Of a stretch of 64,000 bases of DNA, positions 27,264 through 38,366 are shown piece by piece. Every line of letters starts with the position of its first letter. Position 1 is the stretch's first letter. The translations under genes were made by a program, and so were the position numbers. The notes under the pieces were generated by a model. It did not search any database. It was not told the DNA's origin and saw nothing but the letters and a program-made list of their open reading frames with translations. This stretch comes from an uncultured Actinomycetes bacterium (GTDB taxonomy: Bacteria > Actinomycetota > Actinomycetes > S36-B12 > UBA10799): positions 1 to 64,000 of the forward strand of contig CAMPEQ010000010.1 in NCBI GenBank assembly GCA_946803585.1, read 5' to 3'.

Positions 27264-29480
27264 ATGGGTCCGGTCTCTCGTTGGGCTGTAAATAGACCGT
27301 GGCAGGCCGTCATCACGTGGGCAGTTGCCCTGTTCATCATCATCGGGTTCTCCGCAGTCCACGCCGGCAGTTACAACGACTCGTTCAAGCTTCCCAATAC
27401 CGACTCGACCCGCGCTGAGAACCTACTCACCGAGAAATTCGGCGCACAAGCTAACAACGCTTCCGTTCAGGTGCTCTTCTCCCTCGGTACCGAGCTGATT
27501 AATCAACCAGGCCTCGAGGCCCAGATCAAGGCTCTGACCCAAGAGATCGAGTCCATCCCCTCGGTCAGCTCGGTGCAATCGCCCTATACCGCCGCCTCGC
27601 CCACTGCCGCAGTCGAATCGGGTCTCGTCAGCCGCGATGGAACCATCGGCAAACTGAATGTGGAGTTCAACGTTCCCGATACCGAGGTTCCTGCCTCGGC
27701 CGGTCTAGAGATCCTCAACGACGTTCGAGCCCTCGAATCGGACAACCTCGAGATCGGCGCGGCGGGTACTGTCATCGCCAACGCTGACACGACCGCGCCC
27801 GATAGCGAAATCGTCGGAATCATCGCGGCAATCATCATCATGCTCATCATGTTCGGATCTATCGTGGCCGCCGGACTTCCTCTCGTCACCGCGCTCCTGG
27901 GATTGACCGCCGGACTCAGCTCGCTCGTACTCTTGGCAAACAACGTGAGCATGGCCAGCTTCGCCCCCACCTTGGCGGCGATGATTGGGCTCGGCGTCGG
28001 CTTCGACTACTCGCTGTTTCTACTCAACCGCTACCGGCAGGCGATACGCGACGGCTTAGACCCCAAACCTGCCGCGTTGGTGGCGGTCAGCACGGCTGGG
28101 CGAGCGATCGTATTTGCTGCCGTAACCGTCGTTATCGCACTATCGGGTCTATTCATCCTCGGGTTGTCATTCCTCAATGGCCTAGCTATCGGCGCAGCTG
28201 TCACGGTCATCTGTGTGATGGTCACCGCCGTTACCTTGCTTCCAGCCCTGCTATCGCTACTCGGCGAGCGCGTTTTCGCCTGGAAACTACCGTGGGGACG
28301 CAAACCGATCAATGCAGTCCGCGGCCGACGGTTCGCTAGATACGCCGAACTTGTCGAGAAGCGCAAATGGGTCTTCGGTGGATTGGCCCTCGTCCTCGTG
28401 GCGATCATGGCGATCCCCGCGCTTTCGATGCGCGAAGGATTCACCGATGCCGGATCAAATCCCCCGCAAGACCCGCAATACATCGCCTACGAGCTCACCG
28501 CTGAAGGATTCGGGGTGGGAGCCAACGGACCGCTGCTCGTCGTCGCTCAACTACCCAATGACAAGTCGATTCCGCAAGCCGAGGCATTGTCCAAGGCGAT
28601 ATCCGATACCCCTGGAGTAGCGGTTGCAACGCCGGTCACGGCCGGAAGCGCCGCCATCGCCAAAGACGGCACAACTGCGCTCATAACTGTGATCCCCAAG
28701 AGTGGACCGCAAAGCGAGGCCACCACTGAGCTTCTGCGAACCCTGCGCGACAAGACGATCCCCGAAGCAACCGCGAACACCGGAATTGTTGCCTACGTCG
28801 GCGGCGCTACCGCAGTCGCAGAGGACTTCAGCTCCGTCCTGACCGAGAAGCTCCCGGCATTCCTGCTCATCGTGGTCGGGCTTGGATTCCTCGTCTTGAT
28901 GGTGCTGTTCCGATCACTGCTTATTCCACTGACCGCAGCAATCACCGCACTGATGAGCTTCAGCGCCGCGCTAGGAGTCTCGGTCTTCGTATTCCAGTGG
29001 GGAAATCTCGACTATCTATTCGGGGTCTACGGGTCCGGACCGATATTGCCCTTCCTGCCAGTCATGCTGTTCGCAATCCTGTTCGGACTATCAATGGACT
29101 ACCAGGTGTTCCTCGTCAGTCGCATGCAGGAGGAATGGAATGCCCATGGCGACAATAAGCGGGCTGTACGGGTCGGCCTAGGTGGTTCTGGCCTCGTTGT
29201 CGTCGCAGCCGCGCTCATTATGTTCAGCGTCTTCATGTCGTTTGTCTTCCAGTCGAACGCCACCATCAAACTCTTCGGGCTCTCGCTAGCGGTCGCGATT
29301 GCCGTCGATGCCTTCCTGATTCGGTTGATGTTCGTACCTGCGCTCATGACCGTGCTCGGTCGGGCGAACTGGTACCTACCCAAGTGGCTCGGAAAGATCC
29401 TGCCCAAGGTAGATGTTGAGGGTGGAGCATCCACCCAGCCGCCACCGGCGGAGGAAGACAAACCCCTCGTGAAGGCCTAG
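27264..29480 (+). CDS. MMPL/RND-family exporter
   Basis: A 738-residue inner-membrane transporter with the MMPL architecture: one N-terminal helix (about 12-32), a large outer loop, five or six helices (about 185-350, containing GLGVGFDYSLFLLNRYR), a second loop and a matching helix bundle near the C-terminus (LFGLSMDYQVFLVSRMQEEW). The Asp-Tyr pairs in both GxDY motifs are those of the proton relay in MmpL proteins. It likely exports a lipid or hydrophobic compound; substrate unknown. AGGAG at 27254-27258 fixes ATG 27264. Divergently transcribed from the preceding membrane protein. Confidence 0.92.
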   Translation: MGPVSRWAVNRPWQAVITWAVALFIIIGFSAVHAGSYNDSFKLPNTDSTRAENLLTEKFGAQANNASVQVLFSLGTELINQPGLEAQIKALTQEIESIPSVSSVQSPYTAASPTAAVESGLVSRDGTIGKLNVEFNVPDTEVPASAGLEILNDVRALESDNLEIGAAGTVIANADTTAPDSEIVGIIAAIIIMLIMFGSIVAAGLPLVTALLGLTAGLSSLVLLANNVSMASFAPTLAAMIGLGVGFDYSLFLLNRYRQAIRDGLDPKPAALVAVSTAGRAIVFAAVTVVIALSGLFILGLSFLNGLAIGAAVTVICVMVTAVTLLPALLSLLGERVFAWKLPWGRKPINAVRGRRFARYAELVEKRKWVFGGLALVLVAIMAIPALSMREGFTDAGSNPPQDPQYIAYELTAEGFGVGANGPLLVVAQLPNDKSIPQAEALSKAISDTPGVAVATPVTAGSAAIAKDGTTALITVIPKSGPQSEATTELLRTLRDKTIPEATANTGIVAYVGGATAVAEDFSSVLTEKLPAFLLIVVGLGFLVLMVLFRSLLIPLTAAITALMSFSAALGVSVFVFQWGNLDYLFGVYGSGPILPFLPVMLFAILFGLSMDYQVFLVSRMQEEWNAHGDNKRAVRVGLGGSGLVVVAAALIMFSVFMSFVFQSNATIKLFGLSLAVAIAVDAFLIRLMFVPALMTVLGRANWYLPKWLGKILPKVDVEGGASTQPPPAEEDKPLVKA

Positions 29481-29501
29481 CCGTTCATCCCTTCGAGACT
29501 G

Positions 29502-30323
29502 CTAGTCGCCGAGTCCACTCGTTGCAGCCGCAACTGCACGAGCAGTGATCTCTGCACCGGTGTAGGTCGCGGCATCGTGGAAATTCAGTGGCCCCGTGAG
29601 TCCCCTTCCGGCACTGATGAAGGCATCAATGGCTTGCGGGAAACGCTCGTTGACTCCCCTACCCCAGACGATCGGATCTTTGACGTTGACAACATTGAGC
29701 CATCCACCCAATCTGTCGTAGGGGAACGTCGCAGGGTCTTGCCAGGTCTTGCCCCAGAAGTCCTTCACCCCGAGCGGTGAACCGAAACTGACGAGCAACT
29801 CCACCGATACCCCTCGCACATGGAGCGCATCCAAGGCCACGACCGATCCCAAACTGTGCGCCAGAAGGATCACCGGGCCGTCCACTTGATTAATCGCTTC
29901 CGCCACTCGGTCCAGGACGTCGGCCCTTACATGATCGTCGTGACGATAATGCCCGGCTTGGCGCATGCCGAGGACGGGTAATCGAACCATCACCTCGCCG
30001 GGAATCAACACCGGTATTGGCCTGGCCGAGGCGACCCGGTCCGGACTGTCCCAGATGGCCTTGCGGAGTCGACCTTGGCGACGTTGGTAGCGGGCCCGCG
30101 CCTCGCTTCGGGAGTCGCCCAGCACCGGTTCGTGCCGATGAGCTGCGGGCCGTCGGCGAATCGCCCCAGAGCGACCGATCAGGTCATCGAATCCGACTTC
30201 AAGTGAACCGACGTGCAGTTGGGGTGAAATGTGCTCAAGCTGGCCCCCCAGCGCGCCATCCCACCCTGGCATTGATCCCCCCACCCCATGGAGAAATACA
30301 GCAGTCGCGGTTGACATGACCAT
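29502..30323 (-). CDS. alpha/beta-hydrolase-fold protein
   Basis: A 273-residue hydrolase-like protein with the oxyanion segment FLHGVGG near residue 10 and the nucleophile elbow AHSLGS (Ser near 156). The Asp and His of the triad are plausibly in VNVKDPIVW and NFHDAATY. Between the HGxG and the elbow is a long Arg-rich insertion (about 50-95). No signal peptide. Substrate unknown. Start ATG is at 30323; the gene faces away from lipB. Confidence 0.75.
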   Translation of the reverse strand: MVMSTATAVFLHGVGGSMPGWDGALGGQLEHISPQLHVGSLEVGFDDLIGRSGAIRRRPAAHRHEPVLGDSRSEARARYQRRQGRLRKAIWDSPDRVASARPIPVLIPGEVMVRLPVLGMRQAGHYRHDDHVRADVLDRVAEAINQVDGPVILLAHSLGSVVALDALHVRGVSVELLVSFGSPLGVKDFWGKTWQDPATFPYDRLGGWLNVVNVKDPIVWGRGVNERFPQAIDAFISAGRGLTGPLNFHDAATYTGAEITARAVAAATSGLGD

Positions 30324-30398
30324 AGTTTGACGACCTCCGACCGTCTCCCTTGACGGCGGGCTCGCCCTTACCGGTCACAGCCGCGTAGCTTGGTAGCT

Positions 30399-31100
30399 AT
30401 GAGCGATCACCCAGCCCTGGGCATCAGACGGGTTGACCTCGGCTCAGCGCTCGTGGACTACGAGAGCGGCTGGGACCTGCAGCGAGAAGTTCATGCTGAT
30501 GTCGTCTCTGGCCAATGCCCACCAACGATCCTGATCCTCGAGCACGCGGCGATTTACACTGCTGGGCGCCTCACGCAGCCCGATGATCGGCCGACTGACG
30601 GGTCCCGCGTCATCGACGTCGATCGAGGTGGTCGAATCACCTGGCACGGCCCTGGGCAATTGGTCTGCTACCCGATCGTTACGTTGCCTCACCCGATGGA
30701 TGTCCTCGCTCATGTCAGACGCCTCGAATCGGCGATCATGAAGACGTGCGCTGACTTCGGGGTCGTCACCGAACAGATCTCGGGCAGGAGTGGGGTCTGG
30801 TGTGCGGCGGATGCTGCGAGGCGACGGCCTGATCGCAAGATCGCCGCGATCGGTATCCGGGTCTCTCGCGGGGTGACGATGCACGGTTTGGCGCTCAACG
30901 TGGACTGCGATCTGGATTGGAGTGACCCGATCGTTCCCTGTGGCATCCCAGACGCGGGGGTGACCTCAATGGTCGAGGAGGGAGCGCTGGTCGACATCCC
31001 TCATCAGTCCCGCCTCGTCGCAGTTTCCGACGTCCTGGAGCAGCACTTGCGCGCAGCACTAGAACCAACACTTCCCAAATCGCATGAGAGCGTAGGCTGA
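30399..31100 (+). CDS. lipB: octanoyl-[ACP]:protein N-octanoyltransferase
   Basis: A 233-residue enzyme that moves octanoyl from acyl carrier protein to lipoyl domains, the first step of lipoate synthesis. Family marks: [51 protein letters not shown] (catalytic Lys) and [13 protein letters not shown] (catalytic Cys). ATG 30399 is preferred over a TTG nine bases upstream. Followed four bases later by lipA; both supply SucB and the H protein of glycine cleavage. Confidence 0.96.
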   Translation: MSDHPALGIRRVDLGSALVDYESGWDLQREVHADVVSGQCPPTILILEHAAIYTAGRLTQPDDRPTDGSRVIDVDRGGRITWHGPGQLVCYPIVTLPHPMDVLAHVRRLESAIMKTCADFGVVTEQISGRSGVWCAADAARRRPDRKIAAIGIRVSRGVTMHGLALNVDCDLDWSDPIVPCGIPDAGVTSMVEEGALVDIPHQSRLVAVSDVLEQHLRAALEPTLPKSHESVG

Positions 31101-31104
31101 GGAC

Positions 31105-32052
31105 ATGTCCGAATCCGGCGTCGCCCCCGAAGGTCGAAAGCTCCTGCGCCTTGAGGTGAGAAATACCCAGACCGACATAGAACGCAAACCGCCCTGGATT
31201 AAGGCGAAATACCGAAACGGCCCAAACCACGCCGATATCCGCAAGCGCGTGGCTGACGCCGGCCTTCACACCGTGTGTCAGGAAGCCGGGTGCCCCAATA
31301 TCAGCGAGTGTTGGGAGGACCGCGAGGCCACCTTCCTCATCGGTGGCGATACCTGCTCGCGGCGCTGTGACTTTTGCCAGATCGATACGGGCAAGCCGAC
31401 TCCCCTTGATCGAGACGAACCTCGAAGAGTGGCCGACTCTGTCGCGGCAATGGACCTGCGCTACGCCACCATCACCGGAGTCGCTCGCGACGATCTCCCC
31501 GATCAGGGCGCGTGGCTCTATGCCGAGACCGTTCGTGCCATCCATCAAACAATCCCCGGTTGTGGTGTTGAACTACTGATTCCGGACTTCTCTGGCGAGC
31601 CCGATCTGCTCGCCGATGTATTTGCGTCCCGCCCTGAGGTGCTTGCTCACAACGTCGAGACAGTCCCACGCCTCATGCGCCGGATTCGCCCCGCCTTCAC
31701 TTATGAGCGCTCGCTTGGTGTCATCACCGCCGCCCGCGAGGCTGGATTGATCACGAAGTCCAACCTCATTCTCGGGATGGGCGAGCAACGTGCCGAGGTG
31801 GAATCGGCGCTGAAGGACTTGGTGGACGCCGGGACCCAGCTCATCACTATCACCCAGTACTTACGGCCATCCGCGCGCCATCATCCCGTTGAGCGATGGG
31901 TCACCCCGGATGAGTTCGACGAGCTTGCCGTGGTCGCACAAGAGTTGGGTTTCCTCGGAGTCATGAGCGGCCCCCTCGTCCGCTCGTCGTATCGCGCAGG
32001 CCGCCTCTACAGCCAAGCGCAATCGGCCCTGGAGTCAGCCGCAATCAGCTGA
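31105..32052 (+). CDS. lipA: lipoyl synthase
   Basis: A 315-residue radical-SAM enzyme inserting two sulfurs into octanoyl groups. The auxiliary cluster motif [12 protein letters not shown] (CxxxxCxxxxxC) and the radical-SAM motif CSRRCDFC (CxxxCxxC) are both complete; the C-terminal SSYRAGRLY holds the conserved RSSY-like serine ligand. Start ATG lies four bases after lipB and uses GAGGA overlapping the lipB stop. Confidence 0.98.
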   Translation: MSESGVAPEGRKLLRLEVRNTQTDIERKPPWIKAKYRNGPNHADIRKRVADAGLHTVCQEAGCPNISECWEDREATFLIGGDTCSRRCDFCQIDTGKPTPLDRDEPRRVADSVAAMDLRYATITGVARDDLPDQGAWLYAETVRAIHQTIPGCGVELLIPDFSGEPDLLADVFASRPEVLAHNVETVPRLMRRIRPAFTYERSLGVITAAREAGLITKSNLILGMGEQRAEVESALKDLVDAGTQLITITQYLRPSARHHPVERWVTPDEFDELAVVAQELGFLGVMSGPLVRSSYRAGRLYSQAQSALESAAIS

Positions 32053-32114
32053 CTTTCTCTGAACACGTACGGCAGTGCGCCACGCTGCGCGCTGGCATGG
32101 CTTACTCTTGACCA

Positions 32115-32789
32115 ATGGCTCGTAAGGACGGCAGCCCAGGGCGCCTCAAGCAGATCAGAGAGACGTTCACCCTCACGAGGAAGTCTGATCCCAATATCGG
32201 GTGGATCCTCCTCGCGATCTTCCTAGGAACCATCGCAGTCTTTGCGATCATCGGCACCCTGCTGGGAATGGTGTTCTTCTTCACCCCGATTGGCATCGCG
32301 TTCGGGCTCCTCGCTGCGGTGATCGTGTTCGGTCGCCGCGCGGAACGAGCTGCCTACGCCCAGATCGAAGGCCAACCGGGAGCAGCAGCAGCAGTTCTGA
32401 AGTCACTAAAGTCCGGGTGGTTCGTTACCCCAGCCTTGACGATGAACAAGAACCAAGACGTCGTCCACCGAGTGATCGGCCGCCCAGGTGTCATCCTCGT
32501 CTCCGAGGGTCCCTCGAGCCGAGTCACCCATATGCTGGCCAATGAGCGTAAGAAGACAGCGCGGTTCGTGCCAGACATCAACATCATCGAAATCCAATCG
32601 GGCAACGATGAGGGACAGATCCCGCTCAAGAAGCTCAACACAAAGGTCCGCAAGCAGAAGCGAACTCTGAAGCCTGGGCAGGTGACCGAAGTCCGCAAAC
32701 GCCTTGAGGCACTCTCGACTCAGCCGGTCTCTGCACCGAAGGGCCCCATGCCTAAGAGCGTTCGCTCCGCGCGCGGTCAACGCGGCTAA
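32115..32789 (+). CDS. DUF4191 membrane protein
   Basis: A 224-residue conserved actinobacterial protein. After a basic N-terminus (MARKDGSPGRLKQIRETF) come two hydrophobic helices (about 33-55 and 60-80), then a soluble domain with VVHRVIGRPGVILVSEGP and a basic C-terminus. Homologues sit right after lipA in mycobacteria and streptomycetes, as here. Function unknown. Confidence 0.92.
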   Translation: MARKDGSPGRLKQIRETFTLTRKSDPNIGWILLAIFLGTIAVFAIIGTLLGMVFFFTPIGIAFGLLAAVIVFGRRAERAAYAQIEGQPGAAAAVLKSLKSGWFVTPALTMNKNQDVVHRVIGRPGVILVSEGPSSRVTHMLANERKKTARFVPDINIIEIQSGNDEGQIPLKKLNTKVRKQKRTLKPGQVTEVRKRLEALSTQPVSAPKGPMPKSVRSARGQRG

Positions 32790-32971
32790 CAGCACGACAT
32801 TTAGGACAAAACGGCCGACACCTCCGCTTTTTGGGTATTCCTTTGACATTGAGTTCATGGATTGAGCGGAGTTCGAGGAGTTAATACGCAAGTCTGGTGG
32901 TGACCGCCCAGATACGTTTCCTTGCATCCTCAGCTCGGTGCATAAACGTCGCACCTAAGTCCGGAGAAACC

Positions 32972-33865
32972 TTGCCCACCATGTCTCCCGTATTGCCCGT
33001 TGCCGCTGGAATCGCAATCGCGGCAGGACTGATAATCGGACCCGCATCAGCGGCCGATCCAGTAGATCCACCCGAAACCCCGGCGCCCACGGCTACGCCC
33101 ACTCCCACTCCCACGCCCACCACACCGCCACTCTCACAGTGGCCGTCGAAGGTAACCGTGGGCTACTCCAACCAGGGGCGCAAGATCGTCGCAAAGCGGC
33201 AGGGAAACCCGGCCGCACCCCGAGTGCTACTTGCGATCGGAATCATTCACGGGAACGAAAACAAGGGCAGAAAGGTCATCAATAAGCTTAGAAAGAAGTC
33301 CGTAAGCTCAACCGGAGACCTCCAGATCTGGACGATCCGATCGATGAACCCCGACGGGACGCGCGCTAACCGTCGATACAACTCGCGTTGGGTGGATCTG
33401 AACCGCAACTTCCCATATGGCTGGTGGCGCGGAACACAGGGCGCTGGCCGCAGCCCGGCAAGTGAGCCGGAGACCCAAGCCCTCATCTCTTTCATGAACC
33501 GCCTCCGCCCGGACGGGACCTTGGTGTTCCACCAGGATTGGAACATGGTCTTGGGCGTCTGCAACTCCAAGACGGCTCCCTACGCCAAGCAGTTCGCCTC
33601 CCTTAGCAAGATCCCTCGCGAACCTTGTAAGCGCGCGTACACGGGAACCATGGGCTCGTGGGCGAACTCCACCCTTCCCGGCTACACCCTGACGGTCGAG
33701 CTTCCGAGCTCACGGGTCGTAAACGGTAAGAAGGTCAAGCGCTGGGCTAAGGCTGTGAAGAAGCAGGCAAAGCGCGTTCCGAATCTGGATCCAACATCAC
33801 CACTGCCACCGGCACCGACGCCGACACCGACACCAACTCCGACCACAACTCCAACCCCGGAGTAG
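32972..33865 (+). CDS. secreted M14-family zinc carboxypeptidase
   Basis: A protein of about 297 residues with a signal peptide (PVLPVAAGIAIAAGLIIGPASA) and a Pro-Thr-rich linker before the catalytic domain. Zinc ligands are HGNE (HxxE) and the His in LVFHQDW; the substrate-binding NR pair is in LNRNFP, and the catalytic Glu in TVELPSS. The C-terminus is a second Pro-Thr repeat. The family includes metallocarboxypeptidases and MpaA-type murein-peptide amidases; a cell-wall peptide substrate is inferred. TTG 32972 has GGAGA six bases upstream; the in-frame ATG 32981 would have a 15-base spacer, so TTG is preferred though unproven. It interrupts the usual DUF4191-RDD adjacency. Confidence 0.82.
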   Translation: MPTMSPVLPVAAGIAIAAGLIIGPASAADPVDPPETPAPTATPTPTPTPTTPPLSQWPSKVTVGYSNQGRKIVAKRQGNPAAPRVLLAIGIIHGNENKGRKVINKLRKKSVSSTGDLQIWTIRSMNPDGTRANRRYNSRWVDLNRNFPYGWWRGTQGAGRSPASEPETQALISFMNRLRPDGTLVFHQDWNMVLGVCNSKTAPYAKQFASLSKIPREPCKRAYTGTMGSWANSTLPGYTLTVELPSSRVVNGKKVKRWAKAVKKQAKRVPNLDPTSPLPPAPTPTPTPTPTTTPTPE

Positions 33866-33914
33866 ATAGTCACCTCTGAGCCCCCGAGCTAGCCTCCAGT
33901 GCTCCGCAGCCCAC

Positions 33915-34409
33915 TCAGGGGGCTGGCTGGCGGCCTGGGCGGGTCTTCACCACAACGGTTCCTACTGCCTTGTCGTGTAGGCCCCGGCCATCTCGATCCC
34001 AGATCACTGGTGGGATCACCAAGCAGATGAGAAATGATCGAAGAATCGCTCGAAACGGGTTGATGTAGGCGCGACCGAGCGGTTGCACCCGGGCACCCAT
34101 GATTCGTTGGCCGAACGAGGCGCCTCCGAACGCGGTGAAGATTGATTTCACGACAAAGAAGATGCCGAGGGTCGCAAACGCAGACTGCTCACTACCGTAA
34201 GGCCATTGCGGGAAAATCAAGGTCGCAACAAGTGCGGACGCTATCCAGTCGATGAATAGCGCAACTGCGCGCCGACCAAAGCCCGACACTGAGCCGACCC
34301 CATACTGCGGAAGTCCCAGGCGTTCACCCCGGTAGCCCAGGTCAATGCCGGATGCTTCCAGTGCTGTCCGTGGTCCGGAGACCCAGGAACCAATATCTCG
34401 GCGATCCAT
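33915..34409 (-). CDS. RDD-family membrane protein
   Basis: A 164-residue protein with the RDD domain: GFGRRAVALFIDW (Arg and Asp) near residue 43, then three hydrophobic helices and QRIMGARV. Family function is poorly defined. It lies divergent from glnA1 as in mycobacteria, sharing the 231-base intergenic region that contains the GlnR-like boxes. Confidence 0.9.
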   Translation of the reverse strand: MDRRDIGSWVSGPRTALEASGIDLGYRGERLGLPQYGVGSVSGFGRRAVALFIDWIASALVATLIFPQWPYGSEQSAFATLGIFFVVKSIFTAFGGASFGQRIMGARVQPLGRAYINPFRAILRSFLICLVIPPVIWDRDGRGLHDKAVGTVVVKTRPGRQPAP

Positions 34410-34469
34410 GTGACAAGGCTAACTCCCCACATGTTTAGGGTGGGGTCAGCCCTGGAAGAACTGCGGTGT

Positions 34470-34507
34470 GTAACAAATGCGCAACAAATGAGACACGCAT
34501 GCGACAC
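34470..34507 (+). promoter_or_regulatory. candidate GlnR operator upstream of glnA1
   Basis: Four pentamers with exact 11-base phasing: GTAAC (34470), GCAAC (34481), GACAC (34492) and GACAC (34503), each separated by six bases. This matches the actinobacterial GlnR pattern of alternating GTnAC and GAAAC boxes at n6 spacing, on one face of the helix. It stands 134 bases before the glnA1 start. Confidence 0.72.
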
Positions 34508-34640
34508 AGCGCCAGCCTAAGTTCTTACCTCAGGTAGGCGGCTAGGGCCGTTAGACCAGGCGTCGCGCCACACCCGGCGGCAGCGCAACAGCCAACCAGT
34601 GTCGTTGACTCAACCGTCAACGGCCGATAAGGAGCGGTGA

Positions 34641-36080
<1,440 letters not shown>

Positions 36081-36123
36081 GACTCAGGAAACGCCGACGG
36101 TCACACGATCACACCGGCAAAAC

Positions 36124-36158
36124 AGAACGGCGGCCCCACCCGACGGTGCCGCCGTTCT
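36124..36158 (+). terminator. terminator hairpin after glnA1
   Basis: AGAACGGCGGC (36124-36134) and GCCGCCGTTCT (36148-36158) form a perfect 11-bp stem with a 13-base loop, 43 bases after the glnA1 stop. A strong hairpin without a T-run, as is usual for actinobacteria. Confidence 0.8.
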
Positions 36159-36269
36159 GCCGTTGGCGACGGATACCCTCTCGGGCAGGTTGGCTAGGAG
36201 TGGGTGCGAGTTCTGATCCGGTGATCCACGATTCACTCCCGACTAGGCATAACCGACTAGGATTTCCCA

Positions 36270-36866
36270 GTGGCCTCCCATCCGGTTGCGGTGTCGACCA
36301 GATCACCCAACACCATCATGTTCATTCGCCACGGCGAGAAGCCCAGTTCGTCCGGTGCACCATTCGGGGTTGATCAGCACGGCAAGGAGAACTCGCACGC
36401 GCTGTCCGTGCGGGGATGGCAGCGAGCGGGCGCTCTCGCCGGGTTGTTCAAACTCGCACAACAGGTGGAATACCCAGGCCTCGTCACCCCCACCGCCATC
36501 TACGCGACAGCTCCGAGCTCGGCCGCCCACAGCACGCGCGAATACAACACAGCGCAACCGCTAGCGGAGTCGCTGAACGTCGATATCAATGCTGACTTCC
36601 GACACGGCCACGAGCATCAACTTGCGGCCCATATCGCGAAGCGGGATCACGACGCACTCGTGGTGTGGCACCACGGCGAACTCCCTGGGGTACTCGCTGA
36701 GTTCCCGATCGCCAACAACAAGGATGTTCCACTCGAATGGCCGGATCGCCGATTCGATCTTGTATGGGTTCTCACAAAGGTGGCTGGTTCATCAGCATAC
36801 GAGTTCAGTTCGCTAGACCAGCGACTTCTCGTTGGCGATCTCGACGACAAGACCGTTAGCCGGTAG
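36270..36866 (+). CDS. histidine-phosphatase-like protein
   Basis: A 198-residue protein with the RHGEK motif of the histidine phosphatase superfamily near residue 19 and a second conserved His in VVWHHGELP near residue 130. The central SVRGWQRAGALAGLF is the usual follow-up helix, but the rest is divergent, so catalytic activity and substrate are uncertain. Start GTG 36270 has TAGGA nine bases upstream. Confidence 0.7.
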   Translation: MASHPVAVSTRSPNTIMFIRHGEKPSSSGAPFGVDQHGKENSHALSVRGWQRAGALAGLFKLAQQVEYPGLVTPTAIYATAPSSAAHSTREYNTAQPLAESLNVDINADFRHGHEHQLAAHIAKRDHDALVVWHHGELPGVLAEFPIANNKDVPLEWPDRRFDLVWVLTKVAGSSAYEFSSLDQRLLVGDLDDKTVSR

Positions 36867-36884
36867 TAGATTCGCCCGTATCGG

Positions 36885-38138
36885 CTACTTGCAGCGACTC
36901 GGGAACTTCATCCCTTGAGCAACAGCCTTGCTTTCAGTGTCTACGATCATCTGCCACTGCGAGGCATATTGCCCAGTCGCGGGGCATCCAGCACCGGCAA
37001 TATCGACACTGCGGGCCGATCCGTCACGAACCGATTGAATCGGGAACCCCTTCAGCGAAGTCACCTCGAACTGACCATCCGAGACCTCCGTGAACGTCAC
37101 ATCTGACACGAGTCCAGTGAGCATTCTGGTCTGATCGGGGAAGAAGGATGACATCAGATTCCCGTGCCACACCACCCACGTGTCGTTGAACTTCTGGGCT
37201 GGCTGGACGGTGTGCGACCCGTGACCGACCACGTAATCGACATCTCCGCCAGCCGTGATGGTCTTGGCGGCCAACTTCTGGGAGCCGGAGAGCTCGACTG
37301 CATTCATCTCCCCCATCGCCAAGGAGACGATGACGATCTCCGCTCCCTGCTCGCGGGCGAGTTTGGCATCGGCGGCGATCTCTGCCGGAGACTGGTTATT
37401 GACTGCCCACGGCGAACCGAGTATCCCCGGCGAATCGGCAGGATCGGTGTAGGAAAGATGTGCGACGCTGATGCCGTTGACATCGCGGACGACGACGCGC
37501 TGAGCCTTCTGGTTCGCGCCCGCGCCGGTGTGCTCAACCCCTGCAGCCTTTAGCGACCTAATGGTCCGGCGGACGCCGGCAATGCCCTTGTCGAAGGTCC
37601 AGTTACTCGCAATCGAGCACCCATCGAACCCGGTAGCCTCAATCCCCTGCGCGAGATTGGGGTGCACGTAGTAATGGGGAAACGGCTGGCGGTGGCCAGG
37701 TGGTGAGAATGGCGTCTCAGCGTGGCAAATGGCGTAGTCGCCCTTAGAGATCAGTGGTCGCACATCGGCCAGCATCGGCGCGAAGTCAGGATTTGCCGCC
37801 CCACCATTCGCGTCGGCTTGGGCCGACAGACTCGGGTGGATGAGGATGTCTCCTGAACCGATGACATTCAGCGTGCGGGCTGCGTGGGTGAGAGCAACAG
37901 GAGCCTGAGCCGCGTCTGCAGGGGTCGACTGATCCGTCCCAGTGGCGTCACCGGTTTCAGCAGAGCCGCCGGCTGCCGTGGGCAGCGCACTCGGGACTGC
38001 AGCCAGTGCCGCGCCATCTCGCAGCGCAGCATCATTGCCAGTCGATGCCGACAGGGTCGCACACCCACTAACAAGAATCACCGTCACTGCAGCGGCCGCC
38101 AGTGCACCACTAAGCCGCCTTGGTGGATAACTACCCAT
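36885..38138 (-). CDS. CapA-family lipoprotein
   Basis: A lipoprotein of 417 residues: signal ending LVSGC (Cys near 25), Ala/Thr-rich linker, then a calcineurin-like CapA/PGA_cap domain. Marks are IGSGDILIHPSL (metal Asp and His), GDYAICHAETPF, GCSIASNWTFDKG and VVGHGSHTVQPAQ near the end. CapA proteins are tied to poly-gamma-glutamate capsule synthesis in firmicutes; in actinobacteria the role is unproven. ATG 38138 is chosen since the lipoprotein signal starts there; 53 upstream codons are in frame but look non-coding. Confidence 0.88.
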   Translation of the reverse strand: MGSYPPRRLSGALAAAAVTVILVSGCATLSASTGNDAALRDGAALAAVPSALPTAAGGSAETGDATGTDQSTPADAAQAPVALTHAARTLNVIGSGDILIHPSLSAQADANGGAANPDFAPMLADVRPLISKGDYAICHAETPFSPPGHRQPFPHYYVHPNLAQGIEATGFDGCSIASNWTFDKGIAGVRRTIRSLKAAGVEHTGAGANQKAQRVVVRDVNGISVAHLSYTDPADSPGILGSPWAVNNQSPAEIAADAKLAREQGAEIVIVSLAMGEMNAVELSGSQKLAAKTITAGGDVDYVVGHGSHTVQPAQKFNDTWVVWHGNLMSSFFPDQTRMLTGLVSDVTFTEVSDGQFEVTSLKGFPIQSVRDGSARSVDIAGAGCPATGQYASQWQMIVDTESKAVAQGMKFPSRCK

Positions 38139-38366
38139 CACTGATCTCACGCTCCTACTCGCACGCGACAGTATGCGACATTCGGGCGGGATTCTCGGTC
38201 TGGCGCAGCTGGACCGAGATGGGAATTCGACCGAGATCCGGGCGAACATTTCTGGTTGAGCGTGACAGCGGGACCTAAACACGCCAAGATTGCCCACAGC
38301 GGGTCAGCAATCGCATTAGGCCCAGGTAAGAGTTCGCGTTCGCCAGATCCCAAGGAGTGCAACGAA

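Noticed and set aside
33094-33123. Short CCCAC(T/G)-type direct repeats, considered as CRISPR or regulatory repeats
   Set aside because: They encode the Pro-Thr linker of the M14 peptidase; period six bases and no spacers.
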